From a bacterium (GTDB taxonomy: Bacteria; Patescibacteriota; Microgenomatia; UBA1400; PJMF01), in NCBI GenBank assembly GCA_017431625.1, contig JAFRKQ010000031.1, positions 1-52,770 of the forward strand: a DNA stretch of 52,770 nt, read 5' to 3'. Below, one piece after another: positions 26,949-35,607 of this stretch. The notes beneath the pieces were generated by a model. That model made no database searches, was not told the DNA's origin, and was given only the letters and a program-made list of their open reading frames with translations. How positions within the stretch are numbered: the stretch's first letter is position 1; the number at the start of each line of letters is the position of its first letter. Both the position numbers and the translations under genes were made by a program.

Positions 26949-27007
26949 GAGCCTATTTTACCCAAAAAAACCTCGACCGTCAAGCAGGAATTTTGTATCA
27001 CTTGTCC

Positions 27008-27036
27008 TTGACAAAAAAACATTTTCGCGTTACAAT
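27008..27036 (+). promoter_or_regulatory. promoter of the CaCA exchanger gene
   Basis: TTGACA (27008-27013), 17-nt spacer, TACAAT (27031-27036). The predicted start is near 27043, giving a leader of about 22 nt without a clear SD. One of few full sigma70 promoters here. Confidence 0.7.
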
Positions 27037-27065
27037 TGTGGATATTATAAATCAATTGCAAAATT

Positions 27066-28076
27066 ATGTTGACAGGTTTACCGATTTCATTGTTAATTGT
27101 TATTTACATCATTGCCTTGATCGCTGGCTTTTTACTTTTGATCAAAGGCGCTGACATTTTTGTGGAGGGTGCTTCATCTATTGCTGGCAATCTCAAAGTC
27201 CCCAAAATGCTTATTGGCCTCACGATCGTGGCTTTTGGTACATCCGCTCCTGAGTTTGCTGTCAGCATTAGCTCTATTTTTGCCGGCAAGGGTGACATCG
27301 TCTTGGGTAATGTCATTGGCTCCAATATCCTCAATATTTTGCTGATTTTGGGCTGTGCTGCTATGGTTCACACTCTCAAGGTCAAACCCAATACCAGTAG
27401 CAAAGAGTTGCCAATGATGCTTTTGATGACCACTATTTTGGCGGTAACTATTGGCGATCACCTTTTTGACCCCACCGCCACTAATATGATTACTCGCGGC
27501 GAGGCAATTGTCATTTTGCTTTTCTTTAGTGTTTTTCTCTATTACCTTTTTGGCATGGCTAGAGGCGAAAAAGACAAATCCAAAGACAAATATATGCCGA
27601 TGAATAAAGCAATTATTTATACTGTTTTGGGTATTATTGGTATTGTCGCTGGTAGTCAATTTGCGGTCAATGGCGCCAGTGGTCTAGCTCAGCTTGCTCA
27701 TGTCAGTGAAGCCATGATCGCACTCACGATTGTGGCTTTGGGTACTTCACTGCCAGAACTCGTCACGAGTGTCATGGCTACCCGCAAAGGTGAATACGAT
27801 CTCGCCATTGGCAATGTGATTGGCTCCAATATTTTCAATATCGGCGTCGTCCTCGGGATTCCCATTGCTATTTTTGGCGGCGGCAGCGTCAATCACGTGG
27901 GTATCGCCGCGACCGGTTTTGAGTGGTACGATATTGCCGTCATGCTCCTATCGGCAATTTTACTTTTCATTTTTGGAGCCAATGATCGCCAGATCTCCAA
28001 AAAAGAAGGCATAGTTTTCTTGGTGTTGTTTGTCGTTTACTACGCTTACGTGATTGTCACGGGCATCAATGTTTAA
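27066..28076 (+). CDS. Na+/Ca2+ exchanger family protein (CaCA, YrbG-like)
   Basis: 336 aa, 10 membrane helices. The two inverted alpha-repeats are clear: FGTSAPEFAVS with GNVIGSNILN in the first half and LGTSLPELVTS with GNVIGSNIFN in the second, which hold the ion-binding Glu residues. It exchanges Ca2+ or another cation against Na+ or H+ across the cytoplasmic membrane. Normal length. Followed by a strong terminator. Confidence 0.92.
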   Translation: MLTGLPISLLIVIYIIALIAGFLLLIKGADIFVEGASSIAGNLKVPKMLIGLTIVAFGTSAPEFAVSISSIFAGKGDIVLGNVIGSNILNILLILGCAAMVHTLKVKPNTSSKELPMMLLMTTILAVTIGDHLFDPTATNMITRGEAIVILLFFSVFLYYLFGMARGEKDKSKDKYMPMNKAIIYTVLGIIGIVAGSQFAVNGASGLAQLAHVSEAMIALTIVALGTSLPELVTSVMATRKGEYDLAIGNVIGSNIFNIGVVLGIPIAIFGGGSVNHVGIAATGFEWYDIAVMLLSAILLFIFGANDRQISKKEGIVFLVLFVVYYAYVIVTGINV

Positions 28077-28096
28077 GTTTGCTCTCAAGTGCATTT

Positions 28097-28124
28097 AATG
28101 CCACCCGTCAGGGTGGCATTTTTG
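28097..28124 (+). terminator. terminator of the CaCA gene
   Basis: 10-bp stem AATGCCACCC/GGGTGGCATT with loop GTCA and T5. Confidence 0.9.
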
Positions 28125-28207
28125 TACTCACATTGTACGCCTCTTGTACTCACAGCCGCAAATCACAGCCATACACCAATATTTTTTTGTGAGCCTTTGA
28201 GGCTCAC
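28119..28207. repeat. dispersed element R1, copy e
   Basis: It holds TTTTTGTACTCACA, TTGTACGCC, TTGTACTCACA, ACAGCCATACACCAATAT (shared with copy b) and the perfect hairpin GTGAGCC/GGCTCAC just after the thrS stop. Overlaps the T-run of the terminator. Confidence 0.7.
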
Positions 28208-28213
28208 CGCTTG

Positions 28214-30025
28214 TTAGGCTTGCTCACGGATCAAAGCAATCACCTCAGCCACACTGGCAGTTTTTTGCTCTTTATCCTCGCGCTGGCGCAAGCTCACGGT
28301 CTGGTTTTCTGCCTCTTGATCCCCAATAATCAGCATCAAAGGCACTTGCTCCAGCTGGGCGTCCCGAATCTTGGCTGGCAGCCGTTCGCTACGTTCATCG
28401 AGTTCGCAGCGTACTTGAGCTGCTTCCAACTGCTGGCGCACTTGCTGTGCATACTCCAGATGACGATCTGCAATCGGCAGGATTTTCACTTGCACTGGCG
28501 AAAGCCACAAAGGGAGCCGACCCGCATGATGCTCCAAAAGCATGCCGATCATGCGTTCGTAACTGCCAAAAACGGCCGCGTGGATCATCACTGGAGTCCG
28601 CTCGCTACCGTCTTTTTCGGTGTAAACGGTACCAAAACGACCCGGAAGCTGGAAATCCAGCTGAATGGTCGCCACTTGCCAGCTGCGCCCCAAACTATCC
28701 TTAATATTGACATCGATCTTGGGTCCATAAAAAGCACCATCTTTGGGCTTGAGATCATATTGAATGCCCTTACCAGTCAAGACAGCGATCAGATCCGCCT
28801 CGGCCCGATTCCAGGTTTCGATCTCACCCATGAAGTCATCCGGACGAGTAGACAAAAAGTATTCAGGGGTGAGACCAAGTTTGGCGTAAAATTCTTTGAC
28901 CATTTCAATCAGACTCCCCACCTCTTGAGCGATTTGATCCTCGCGAATCAGCAAATGTGAGTCATCTTGGGTAAATTCGCGCAAACGAAAAAGACCATTT
29001 AGCTCGCCTGACTGTTCATTGCGAAAAACGTGCCCGATTTCCGTGTAACGGATTGGCAAATCACGATAGGAACGCTGACGCGTCTGAAAAATCTTGATAT
29101 TGAAGGGACAATCCATTGGTTTGAGACAAAAAGTTTCCTTATCAACATCAAAAACAAACATGTCATCATGATAGTGATCCCAATGTCCAGAGGTCTTCCA
29201 CAGCTCGCTTCTAGCAATTTCTGGCGTTTTTATCTTGATATATCCATATTTTTTGCGGATACTCTGGCCAAAACTCTCCAAAATATCCCAAATCACCATC
29301 CCCTTGGCATGCCAGAAAACTGCTCCCGGAGCCACCGGATCAAAAGAAAAGAGGTCTTGTTGTTTACCAATCCGCTTGTGATCGCGCTTTTTGGCCTCCT
29401 CGAGGAAATGCATATGGGCTTCCAGCTCCTCTTGAGAACCAAAAGCAGTCCCATAAATCCGAGTCAATTGTTTGTTGTTTTCATCAGCTAGCCAGTAAGC
29501 GCTCGAAACTCGCAAGAGTTTAAAAGCCTTGATTTCACCAGCTTTTTCCACATGCGGGCCTTTACACAAATCGATAAAATAACCACTCTCCCATGCCGAC
29601 TCAAAAGTCAGCGACTCAAGTTTTTCTACCGTCAACTGGTCATTTTTGTCCTTGGGGGCAAGCGAATAAAAAGTCACCACGAATGGATCATCATGACTCT
29701 CACTCTCCAGACGGTGGATAGTGTCCAATTTGTACTGATTACCAGCAAAAAATTTCGCCGCAAGCCCCAGTGAGACCTCCAGGCGTTTAAAGGTCCAGTT
29801 GGCCTTGATGATTTTGCTCATTTCTTTCTCGAGTGCCGGAAAATCTTTGTCAGAAATCGTCAACTCGTCCGCTTTGTCAAAATCAAAGTAAAAACCATCC
29901 TCAATCGCCGGCCCGTGCGCCATAGTAATGCTAGTTGTCCCGTACTTTTTGAGGGCAGCATATGTCAAAACATGCTCCGCTGAGTGTCTAATTTTCTCCA
30001 GTTGTACTAAGCGTTCGTCTTGCAT
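28214..30025 (-). CDS. thrS: threonyl-tRNA synthetase lacking the TGS domain
   Basis: 603 aa. It begins almost directly with the editing domain HSAEH (14-18), followed by the class II catalytic core (FRNEQSGELNGLFRLREF in motif 2, and motif 3 near VFGSYERMIGMLLEH) and the C-terminal anticodon-binding domain. The usual N-terminal TGS domain (about 60 aa) is missing. ATG 30025 is chosen: TGTATAAT lies 10 nt upstream, and the longer ORF starts before the promoter. Ends at repeat R1. Confidence 0.93.
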   Translation of the reverse strand: MQDERLVQLEKIRHSAEHVLTYAALKKYGTTSITMAHGPAIEDGFYFDFDKADELTISDKDFPALEKEMSKIIKANWTFKRLEVSLGLAAKFFAGNQYKLDTIHRLESESHDDPFVVTFYSLAPKDKNDQLTVEKLESLTFESAWESGYFIDLCKGPHVEKAGEIKAFKLLRVSSAYWLADENNKQLTRIYGTAFGSQEELEAHMHFLEEAKKRDHKRIGKQQDLFSFDPVAPGAVFWHAKGMVIWDILESFGQSIRKKYGYIKIKTPEIARSELWKTSGHWDHYHDDMFVFDVDKETFCLKPMDCPFNIKIFQTRQRSYRDLPIRYTEIGHVFRNEQSGELNGLFRLREFTQDDSHLLIREDQIAQEVGSLIEMVKEFYAKLGLTPEYFLSTRPDDFMGEIETWNRAEADLIAVLTGKGIQYDLKPKDGAFYGPKIDVNIKDSLGRSWQVATIQLDFQLPGRFGTVYTEKDGSERTPVMIHAAVFGSYERMIGMLLEHHAGRLPLWLSPVQVKILPIADRHLEYAQQVRQQLEAAQVRCELDERSERLPAKIRDAQLEQVPLMLIIGDQEAENQTVSLRQREDKEQKTASVAEVIALIREQA

Positions 30026-30135
30026 AATACTGGTTATTATACACCCAATTGTCAATAATGTCAGCGGCACTTGATATATCTAGCTTATTAATTTCGCCTG
30101 GGAAAATGCGTCCATTGACAAAATCTTGCTATGTC

Positions 30136-30297
30136 TTGACTTTTTTAATATTTTGTGTTACAATACATAACAGGATGTTCGCGAGACTCGCCAAATGCGG
30201 GTTCATCGCGGATCGCTCTGTAACATGCGCTTATTCACTATCCGACGCACCCCAAATGGGTGACATTTAAAACTCTCAACAGGAGGTAGTTTGTATC
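30136..30297 (+). promoter_or_regulatory. sigma70 promoter and structured leader of the 30298 gene
   Basis: TTGACT (30136-30141), 17-nt spacer, TACAAT (30159-30164), start near 30171. The ~127-nt leader has hairpins GCGAG/CTCGC and CACCC/GGGTG and ends with the strong SD AGGAGG. This contrasts with the leaderless neighbours. Confidence 0.7.
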
Positions 30298-31215
30298 ATG
30301 ATAGTCAACAACAGCTTCAGAAACGCGCTCGTGTCCGTCTGCTCAGCGCAGGCACAGGAAATCTTGGCCGCCAAAAGACACCTGGACAATGTCGTCTACA
30401 ACGTCCGGGCCCTCATCCTCAGCGACCTGAATGACCACCGCTTAACCACCTTCAAAATCAAGTGGGATCGCGGCACAGTCACAGTCAACAGCAATGAAGT
30501 GTTACTTTGCGGTATCATCGGCAAAGAAGAATTCGCCAAAACACTCGAACAGCTGCCGACAAAACTGAAAGATGTGCTCGGCCACGATGTGCTCCTCACC
30601 TATCACCAGCGCCACGAATTCAACGTCAAGCTTTTCCTTTCGACGCTAGAACTGGAGAAAGCCAAAAGGGCAGCTGGCATGCGCTCGGCCTTCGCCTACT
30701 GGAACCTCGATGACCCCGAGCTGCACGATGATGAAGTAATCGACAAAGTCGAGCTCGAGAAATTTGACGTTCAGCGCGGTGAACGCGGCTACAAAAAAAC
30801 GTGTCACATCAACAAGTGCGGCGAAATTGTTCGTGACAATAACACTGGTGGCAAAACTGATCGCGAACTCCTCGAAACTGAACGCCGACGCCTGGAAGCC
30901 AAGCGGCGACTCTTCGCTACAGCCAACGGCATCAGTGAACAGCACACTGTAGACGAGTACGGTCACATTCACCTGTGCGAGTCAAAGTCAACCGACAGCA
31001 GTCAGCATCAGTATGACACCAGGAGCACTTTGCGCGATGACGATGTTAATTCCGACACGCGCACAACGCTCAAAAACGACCAGCCGTCAAGCGAAGACGA
31101 AGAAGGCGTCCAGAAAATCATCCTGATCATCACCAACGACAAAGCCAACACCAGAATCAGGATGGTGACGCAGGGTGCAACCCAAATCAACCACAAGCCG
31201 GAAATCACCGACTAG
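30298..31215 (+). CDS. unrecognised 305-aa soluble protein
   Basis: No signal peptide or membrane helix. The first 120 residues look folded (mixed helix/strand), the middle is charged and the last 90 are Asp/Ser/Thr/Gln-rich and probably disordered, ending with a short ILIITND strand. It starts with ATG 11 nt after AGGAGG, with a full sigma70 promoter and a terminator, so it is a single gene built for good expression. Codons end in C more often than in its neighbours. Function unknown. Confidence 0.75.
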   Translation: MIVNNSFRNALVSVCSAQAQEILAAKRHLDNVVYNVRALILSDLNDHRLTTFKIKWDRGTVTVNSNEVLLCGIIGKEEFAKTLEQLPTKLKDVLGHDVLLTYHQRHEFNVKLFLSTLELEKAKRAAGMRSAFAYWNLDDPELHDDEVIDKVELEKFDVQRGERGYKKTCHINKCGEIVRDNNTGGKTDRELLETERRRLEAKRRLFATANGISEQHTVDEYGHIHLCESKSTDSSQHQYDTRSTLRDDDVNSDTRTTLKNDQPSSEDEEGVQKIILIITNDKANTRIRMVTQGATQINHKPEITD

Positions 31216-31229
31216 CGCATCATTTACTC

Positions 31230-31259
31230 ACCCTCGGGCCACAAACCCGGGGGTCTTTT
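31230..31259 (+). terminator. terminator of the 30298 gene
   Basis: 9-bp stem ACCCTCGGG/CCCGGGGGT (one G-U pair) followed by CTTTT. Confidence 0.85.
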
Positions 31260-31287
31260 GGTCTTGAGACGTGATATAATCGGACAC

Positions 31288-31908
31288 ATGGACGTATTTT
31301 TGCATGTATGTTGTGCCGATTGTCTCTTGCGCTTCCTGGTGGGGATCGGTTATCCCTTACCAGCAACAGTCCAGCCTTGGGTGCGAAATTATCGTGATTT
31401 ACCAGTCAAAAATGAAAAAATGCCACGTTTTACGCTTATTTTTTACAATCCCAATATCTATCCCAAAGCCGAATATCAAGCCCGCCTACAAGCCGTCAAA
31501 AAACTTGCCGCCAATTGCCAGCTGCCACTTCATGTCCTCGACTATCGTCCCCAAGACTACTTTGCCCTACCCACCAGCCAACAGCAATTTACCCAAGCCG
31601 CCTATTTGCCCGCTCGCTGCCTGGCTTGTCAAGACCAGCGTCTGCAAACTACCCTTGAATATATCCAAACCAAAAGCACGTCAACCATCAATTTTTCTAC
31701 GACCATGTTGGCCAGTCGTTACCTAGATCACCAACAAATCCGCCGACTCGGGCTCCAATTAGCCCAAAATCAGCACGCACAATTTTGGCAGCCAGAATTC
31801 CTCACCCCGCCCGACTCGCTCCACACCAGTGGCTACTACAAACAAAATTACTGCGGTTGTTTTTTCTCGCTTGGTGAGCTGACCCGGCGTAAATATCAAT
31901 CACTCTAA
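31288..31908 (+). CDS. queH: epoxyqueuosine reductase QueH
   Basis: 206 aa. DUF208/QueH motifs: LHVCCADC (5-12), FYNPNIYPKAEY, RCLACQDQRL and the end YYKQNYCGC. The Cys residues hold the iron-sulfur centre. It does the last step, epoxyqueuosine to queuosine, in tRNA. No other queuosine gene is in this window. TATAAT (31275-31280) is 7 nt before the ATG (leaderless). Confidence 0.9.
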   Translation: MDVFLHVCCADCLLRFLVGIGYPLPATVQPWVRNYRDLPVKNEKMPRFTLIFYNPNIYPKAEYQARLQAVKKLAANCQLPLHVLDYRPQDYFALPTSQQQFTQAAYLPARCLACQDQRLQTTLEYIQTKSTSTINFSTTMLASRYLDHQQIRRLGLQLAQNQHAQFWQPEFLTPPDSLHTSGYYKQNYCGCFFSLGELTRRKYQSL

Positions 31909-32095
31909 ATTGGTCACAAAAGTGTTTTTTGTTCATGATAAAATGTGCACAATCTTGTTTGCGCACCAGAAAGACCATCGCAATAATTAACAACTAATGT
32001 AATCAATAATTCGATAATATTTACATCAAAAACATTAAAATATTTTCCTCAACTTGTTTTTTTAGTAATTATTATGTCTCAATTTACATCTGGTT

Positions 32096-32126
32096 TTGTT
32101 AGACATTTGTTAAACGTTTGTTAAAC
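32096..32126. repeat. 11-bp phased TTGTTAAAC array, copy D
   Basis: Units at 32096 (TTGTTAGAC), 32107 and 32118 (TTGTTAAAC). TCTGGTTT precedes and TGTATACATTTTGTCTAC follows. The gap 31909-32237 is AT-rich and otherwise empty. Confidence 0.85.
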
Positions 32127-32237
32127 ACTGTATACATTTTGTCTACATTTTTTCTAACTATTTTCCAGGCGAAAAAATAAACGCAAAAACTGCAATATTT
32201 ATACAGTGAATTAATACTGTAATCGACCCTTCGATAT

Positions 32238-32795
32238 GGTATAATAACCTTTATCGTTTGCTCTGTAACACACATATCACCGCATCGAAGGTTACTTGTT
32301 GGATACAATCTCCACCTCAATGTATTTATCAGCCATAAAATCCAATTGAATGGTTGCTCTTCAGGAGCAAATAATCAGCACCGTGACGCAGTCACCCAAA
32401 GAAGGGCTCGCGGCGTCAGACGGCTCCTTTTGTTCCTCTATCTTGAGGGGGAAGTAGATTTTATTATCAGTACCTTGGTGCCGCATGATGGTGAGAAGAC
32501 AATCACCTGGCGTTTTTTTGGACAAGGATACCACGCCAGCCATTACCAGACTTCTCTCCAACGTGACCCCATCGACCCTCAGCGCTACTTTGAGTTTCAA
32601 GAGTTTCTTCCCTCTTTTGACTCTCGCTGCCGATCTCATCGCTTACAGGACTGGTGTTTACCACATTTGATCAGTGGCCACCAGTGCGATGAAATCATCG
32701 GCTGTTTTGACGTCGATGCTCTACTCGTCACGTGCTTTTACATCCTGGAGATAAGTCAACACAGACGATACCCGCCGCTTTCAACGGCGGGCTTT
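32238..32795 (+). other. transcribed region with no convincing gene (possible ncRNA)
   Basis: A plus-strand extended -10 ATGGTATAAT (TATAAT at 32238-32243) and a strong terminator (CCCGCCG/CGGCGGG then CTTTT, 32773-32795) delimit about 540 nt. No plus-strand ORF has a start with SD or a leaderless position: the frame open from before the promoter to 32855 has no ATG and runs through the terminator. A hairpin TTGCTC/GAGCAA (32353-32369) is visible. It may be an ncRNA, or the relic described on the other strand. Confidence 0.4.
32361..32765 (-). pseudogene. possible decayed minus-strand gene
   Basis: One minus-strand frame reads like protein across three in-frame stops: VLTYLQDVKARDE, TAG (32723), SIDVKTADDFIALVATDQMW, TAA (32660), TPVL, TAA (32645), then a 92-codon ORF (32639-32361) with normal charged composition (LKVALRVDGVTLERSLV, KIYFPLKIEEQK). 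Its codon-aligned antisense frame is Ser/Leu/Thr-rich, as expected when the minus strand was coding. No promoter or SD is seen for it. No family recognised. Confidence 0.35.
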
Positions 32796-32869
32796 TGCGT
32801 TTTGACCACCAATCACGTAAATTCGTACCGTGTTAAACTCACAAATGTGATATAATATGGCAGTTGTCT

Positions 32870-32943
32870 GGGTCAGTAGCTCAGTCGGTTAGAGCATCTG
32901 CCTCTTAAGCAGAGTGTCCCGGGTTCGAGTCCCGGCTGACCCA
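32870..32943 (+). tRNA. tRNA-Lys(CTT)
   Basis: Acceptor GGGTCAG/CTGACCC, D-arm AGCTCAGTCGGTTAGAGC, anticodon stem TCTGC/GCAGA with loop CTCTTAA (anticodon CTT), T-arm CCGGGTTCGAGTCCCGG. No encoded CCA. TGATATAAT (TATAAT at 32851-32856) lies just upstream. Confidence 0.95.
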
Positions 32944-33003
32944 CCGATTGTCGGCAACCATAGTTGTCGTATTGTTGGTTCTTTGTTTTTGATTAATACA
33001 GAC

Positions 33004-33079
33004 CGGAGCGTAGCGCAGATGGTAGCGCGCTGTGTTCGGAACGCAGAGGTCGCAGGTTCAAGTCCTGTCGCTCCGACCA
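33004..33079 (+). tRNA. tRNA-Pro(CGG)
   Basis: Acceptor CGGAGCG/CGCTCCG, anticodon stem CTGTG/CGCAG with loop TTCGGAA (anticodon CGG), T-arm GCAGGTTCAAGTCCTGT. CCA follows the discriminator A, so it is encoded here, unlike the other tRNAs in the window. It lies 60 nt after tRNA-Lys, probably co-transcribed. Confidence 0.93.
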
Positions 33080-33119
33080 ATGGTCGTGGTAGACATTTAC
33101 ATTGATAAATAGTTATTTT

Positions 33120-35105
33120 TTAAGGATTGATGGGGATGATTGCTCCTGCCTCGCTTCGCCAGACAGCCTCACGACTCGCGATCGGCATCTCCCAGTTTTC
33201 ATGCATCAGATCCCAGTCGTCCAAAACCACATAGTCCACCCCCAAATCTCGCGCCAAACCAAAGGCAATATCGAGTCGGGTGTCGTGAAGGACATCGCGG
33301 GCGGCTTGTTCACGCTCGGGCAGCTTGAGATCATGAGTCTCCAGGACGATTTGCGAGGAGACATAAGTCCGCCGGCCGGCAAGCGCCGGGTACAAACTGC
33401 CCGCTCGTACACGATCATTATCTGGATTGACCAACAAAATATCGTCCCAAGTGGTATATTTTTGTAAGTTGGCCAAAAGCTCAAGCTCACTGCAATTGAC
33501 CACTCGCCCGTGACCATCTAGACTTTGACCCAAATACTCACTCCAATTGTAAGCCAGTCGCGGCAGAAAAGATGCCAAAAGTGCGATGACAAAGATTTTA
33601 CCACCAATTGTTCGCCACCAGACATGACAATTGACCCCCAAAGGAATCAGTAAGGCCACCGCGGCAATAATCAAAAAATTAAAAGAGTTGTAATTGCCCA
33701 CTCCTTGCAAAAAATTAAACCCCACAAAAGTCCAGCCGACAGCGGGCACCACCAAAAACACATAATTACGCCCACTCAAGTAGCGCCGGGTTTGCCGACT
33801 CGTCCACCCGCCGACCAGCCGCGCCCCAAAAACATAAATCAAAGCGACCAGAGTGAGCAAGACATAGTCCCAAGTTTGGCGCTTCCAGCTTGGTACCTGC
33901 TGATAAACCTGCTGGCGCAAAGCCCATTCATCCCAGCCCAAATGTTCACTCGAGACCAAAAGTTTGGGCCACAAGAAGGGGACAAAAGCCATTTTGGCCG
34001 CTTGCCCGGTAGTGGCACTCGCCAAAAGCAGACCGCTACCTATACCCACCACCACTATCGCTACCAACTCAGACCACAAACTGGACATACGCCCTCGCCG
34101 CCACCAAGAGCGCCCCGCGCGCGCTAGCCACACCAAACACCAGCCACTGGCAAAAAGCACGCTCCAATAGACTTTAAAAAGGGTCAACGGGATCAACAAA
34201 CCCACCAGTAGCGCCAATACGCGCTTGTGGCGCGTCTGCCAAAAATGATTGAGTGTCACCCAGGCTAAAATAAATATGACCTTCGCCATTACGTAAGGCG
34301 GATTGAAAAACTGATCGGTGCCATTATCCAGACTCGCCATGTCCCAGCCTTGTCCGTGCGGAAAAAAGAATGTCAACCAAAACGCCCCATCACTAGCGAG
34401 CAAAAATACCAATGTCGTCCACCCAGCCACCCGGCGCGAGCGTGTCACTTCACGCACCCCCTCATAAATCACCCCCGTCATCACCAGTGACCACCACAAA
34501 GGGAAAAATTGGAAATACAGATGCAGACTCTTGACTCCCAAACGTACCAGTTGCGCTAGCACCAGATCGCTAAAGTAATGATAATTACTCAAAGGTAGAT
34601 TTATCTCTGGACGGATCGGGGGAAATTGATGACTCAAACTATTAATAAAGCCTATGTGCATCAAGCCATCGTGATAGTTACTCATGATAAAATTGAGACC
34701 AAACTGTCGCCGCAAGCCTGAACCAAAGACCGCTGGCAATTGCAATACCAAGCCAAAAAATAGTAAGTAGAGTAAAATTTTTTTGCCAGACAGCGTTGCC
34801 TGGAAACGTGCCCATGACCACCATGCCTGAGCCCGCCAAGCACTGTAAATAAAAGTAATCAAACAATAAATAAAATATGGATATACAAGCCAATAGACTC
34901 CAAGAAATCCACTGGTAGCAGCGATAATAGCCAACCACACTGTACCCACCACATTCCCAGCCCAAAAGCAAAAGGCTCGCGAGCAACGAGTCAACCGCCT
35001 GAGACACCACCAACCCGGCCACCAAAGACCGATAATCACCAAAATCGCCGTATAACATCCCTGCCACCACCACTGCCAGTCTGCCACGCCATAAAAACCA
35101 TCCAT
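33120..35105 (-). CDS. large polytopic membrane protein (GT-C-like)
   Basis: 661 aa, about 12-14 membrane helices and a soluble C-terminal part (about 530-661) ending in a segment with VLDDWDLMHENW. An extracytoplasmic loop near 140-180 has SNYHDGLMHIGFINSL, with acidic and His residues typical of GT-C glycosyltransferases and DUF2298-type proteins. Probably envelope glycan or polymer synthesis; the exact family is uncertain. GGTACAAT (TACAAT 35119-35114) is 8 nt before the ATG (leaderless). It converges on the tRNA pair. Confidence 0.75.
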   Translation of the reverse strand: MDGFYGVADWQWWWQGCYTAILVIIGLWWPGWWCLRRLTRCSRAFCFWAGNVVGTVWLAIIAATSGFLGVYWLVYPYFIYCLITFIYSAWRAQAWWSWARFQATLSGKKILLYLLFFGLVLQLPAVFGSGLRRQFGLNFIMSNYHDGLMHIGFINSLSHQFPPIRPEINLPLSNYHYFSDLVLAQLVRLGVKSLHLYFQFFPLWWSLVMTGVIYEGVREVTRSRRVAGWTTLVFLLASDGAFWLTFFFPHGQGWDMASLDNGTDQFFNPPYVMAKVIFILAWVTLNHFWQTRHKRVLALLVGLLIPLTLFKVYWSVLFASGWCLVWLARAGRSWWRRGRMSSLWSELVAIVVVGIGSGLLLASATTGQAAKMAFVPFLWPKLLVSSEHLGWDEWALRQQVYQQVPSWKRQTWDYVLLTLVALIYVFGARLVGGWTSRQTRRYLSGRNYVFLVVPAVGWTFVGFNFLQGVGNYNSFNFLIIAAVALLIPLGVNCHVWWRTIGGKIFVIALLASFLPRLAYNWSEYLGQSLDGHGRVVNCSELELLANLQKYTTWDDILLVNPDNDRVRAGSLYPALAGRRTYVSSQIVLETHDLKLPEREQAARDVLHDTRLDIAFGLARDLGVDYVVLDDWDLMHENWEMPIASREAVWRSEAGAIIPINP

Positions 35106-35186
35106 ACCACCCTATTGTACCACGCCTCACGCCTGATTGGCAGTCAAAATTAAGCAGTTTGGCTCAATGTTCACATTTTGTACTCA

Positions 35187-35217
35187 GCGTTTAACAGTTG
35201 TTAAACGTTTGTTAAAC
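35187..35217. repeat. 11-bp phased TTGTTAAAC array, copy E
   Basis: Units at 35187 (GCGTTTAAC), 35198 and 35209 (TTGTTAAAC), preceded by ATGTTCACATTTTGTACTCA as in copies F and G. In the divergent 500-nt gap 35106-35607, the rest of which is AT-rich DNA and the promoter of the next gene. Confidence 0.85.
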
Positions 35218-35405
35218 ACTTATTAGATTAAAAGCAAGCCAAATTTTACCAAACAAAAGACAAAAACACTTTATTGTTCACAAAATATCTACAAAATAAT
35301 GTCACTAATGCACAAAGTTATAGCCCTCATTAAGCTTGATCTGAGTGAGTTAAAATAATTACTCAAGATCATAGTTTTTTCCCAATACAACCCAAAAATT
35401 TCCTC

Positions 35406-35607
35406 TTGACAAAAATAAACATAAATGTTATAATAGTGTCTGTTTTGAGATACTCAAGCTGAAATTGCGTCACTGCAAGTGTCTCTAGACGTTCTTTAAC
35501 AGTTAGTTTTTATCAAAGCTAGCTGGTGGTCAAAATCCATCCGTTAGTCGCGCTCAAATGGCAATCCGACACACAAACTTTAACTAACACAAAGGAGAGT
35601 AATATTC
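35406..35607 (+). promoter_or_regulatory. consensus sigma70 promoter and leader of the 35608 gene
   Basis: Perfect TTGACA (35406-35411), 17 nt, TATAAT (35429-35434). The ~165-nt leader has GAGATACT/AGTGTCTC (one G-U) around an inner TTGC/GCAA hairpin, and GTTAGTT/AACTAAC closing a second domain before the SD AAAGGAG. This is the strongest promoter in the window. Confidence 0.8.

Noticed and set aside
28211-28960. 249-codon plus-strand ORF over thrS
   Set aside because: Antisense to the catalytic and anticodon-binding parts of thrS; composition is His/Leu/Gln-rich as expected of a shadow.
32346-32855. 169-codon plus-strand ORF
   Set aside because: TTG start without SD, and the frame runs through the strong terminator at 32773-32795 and into the tRNA-Lys promoter.
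33140-34170. Plus-strand ORFs over the polytopic membrane protein
   Set aside because: Proline/His-rich antisense frames of a long membrane-protein gene.
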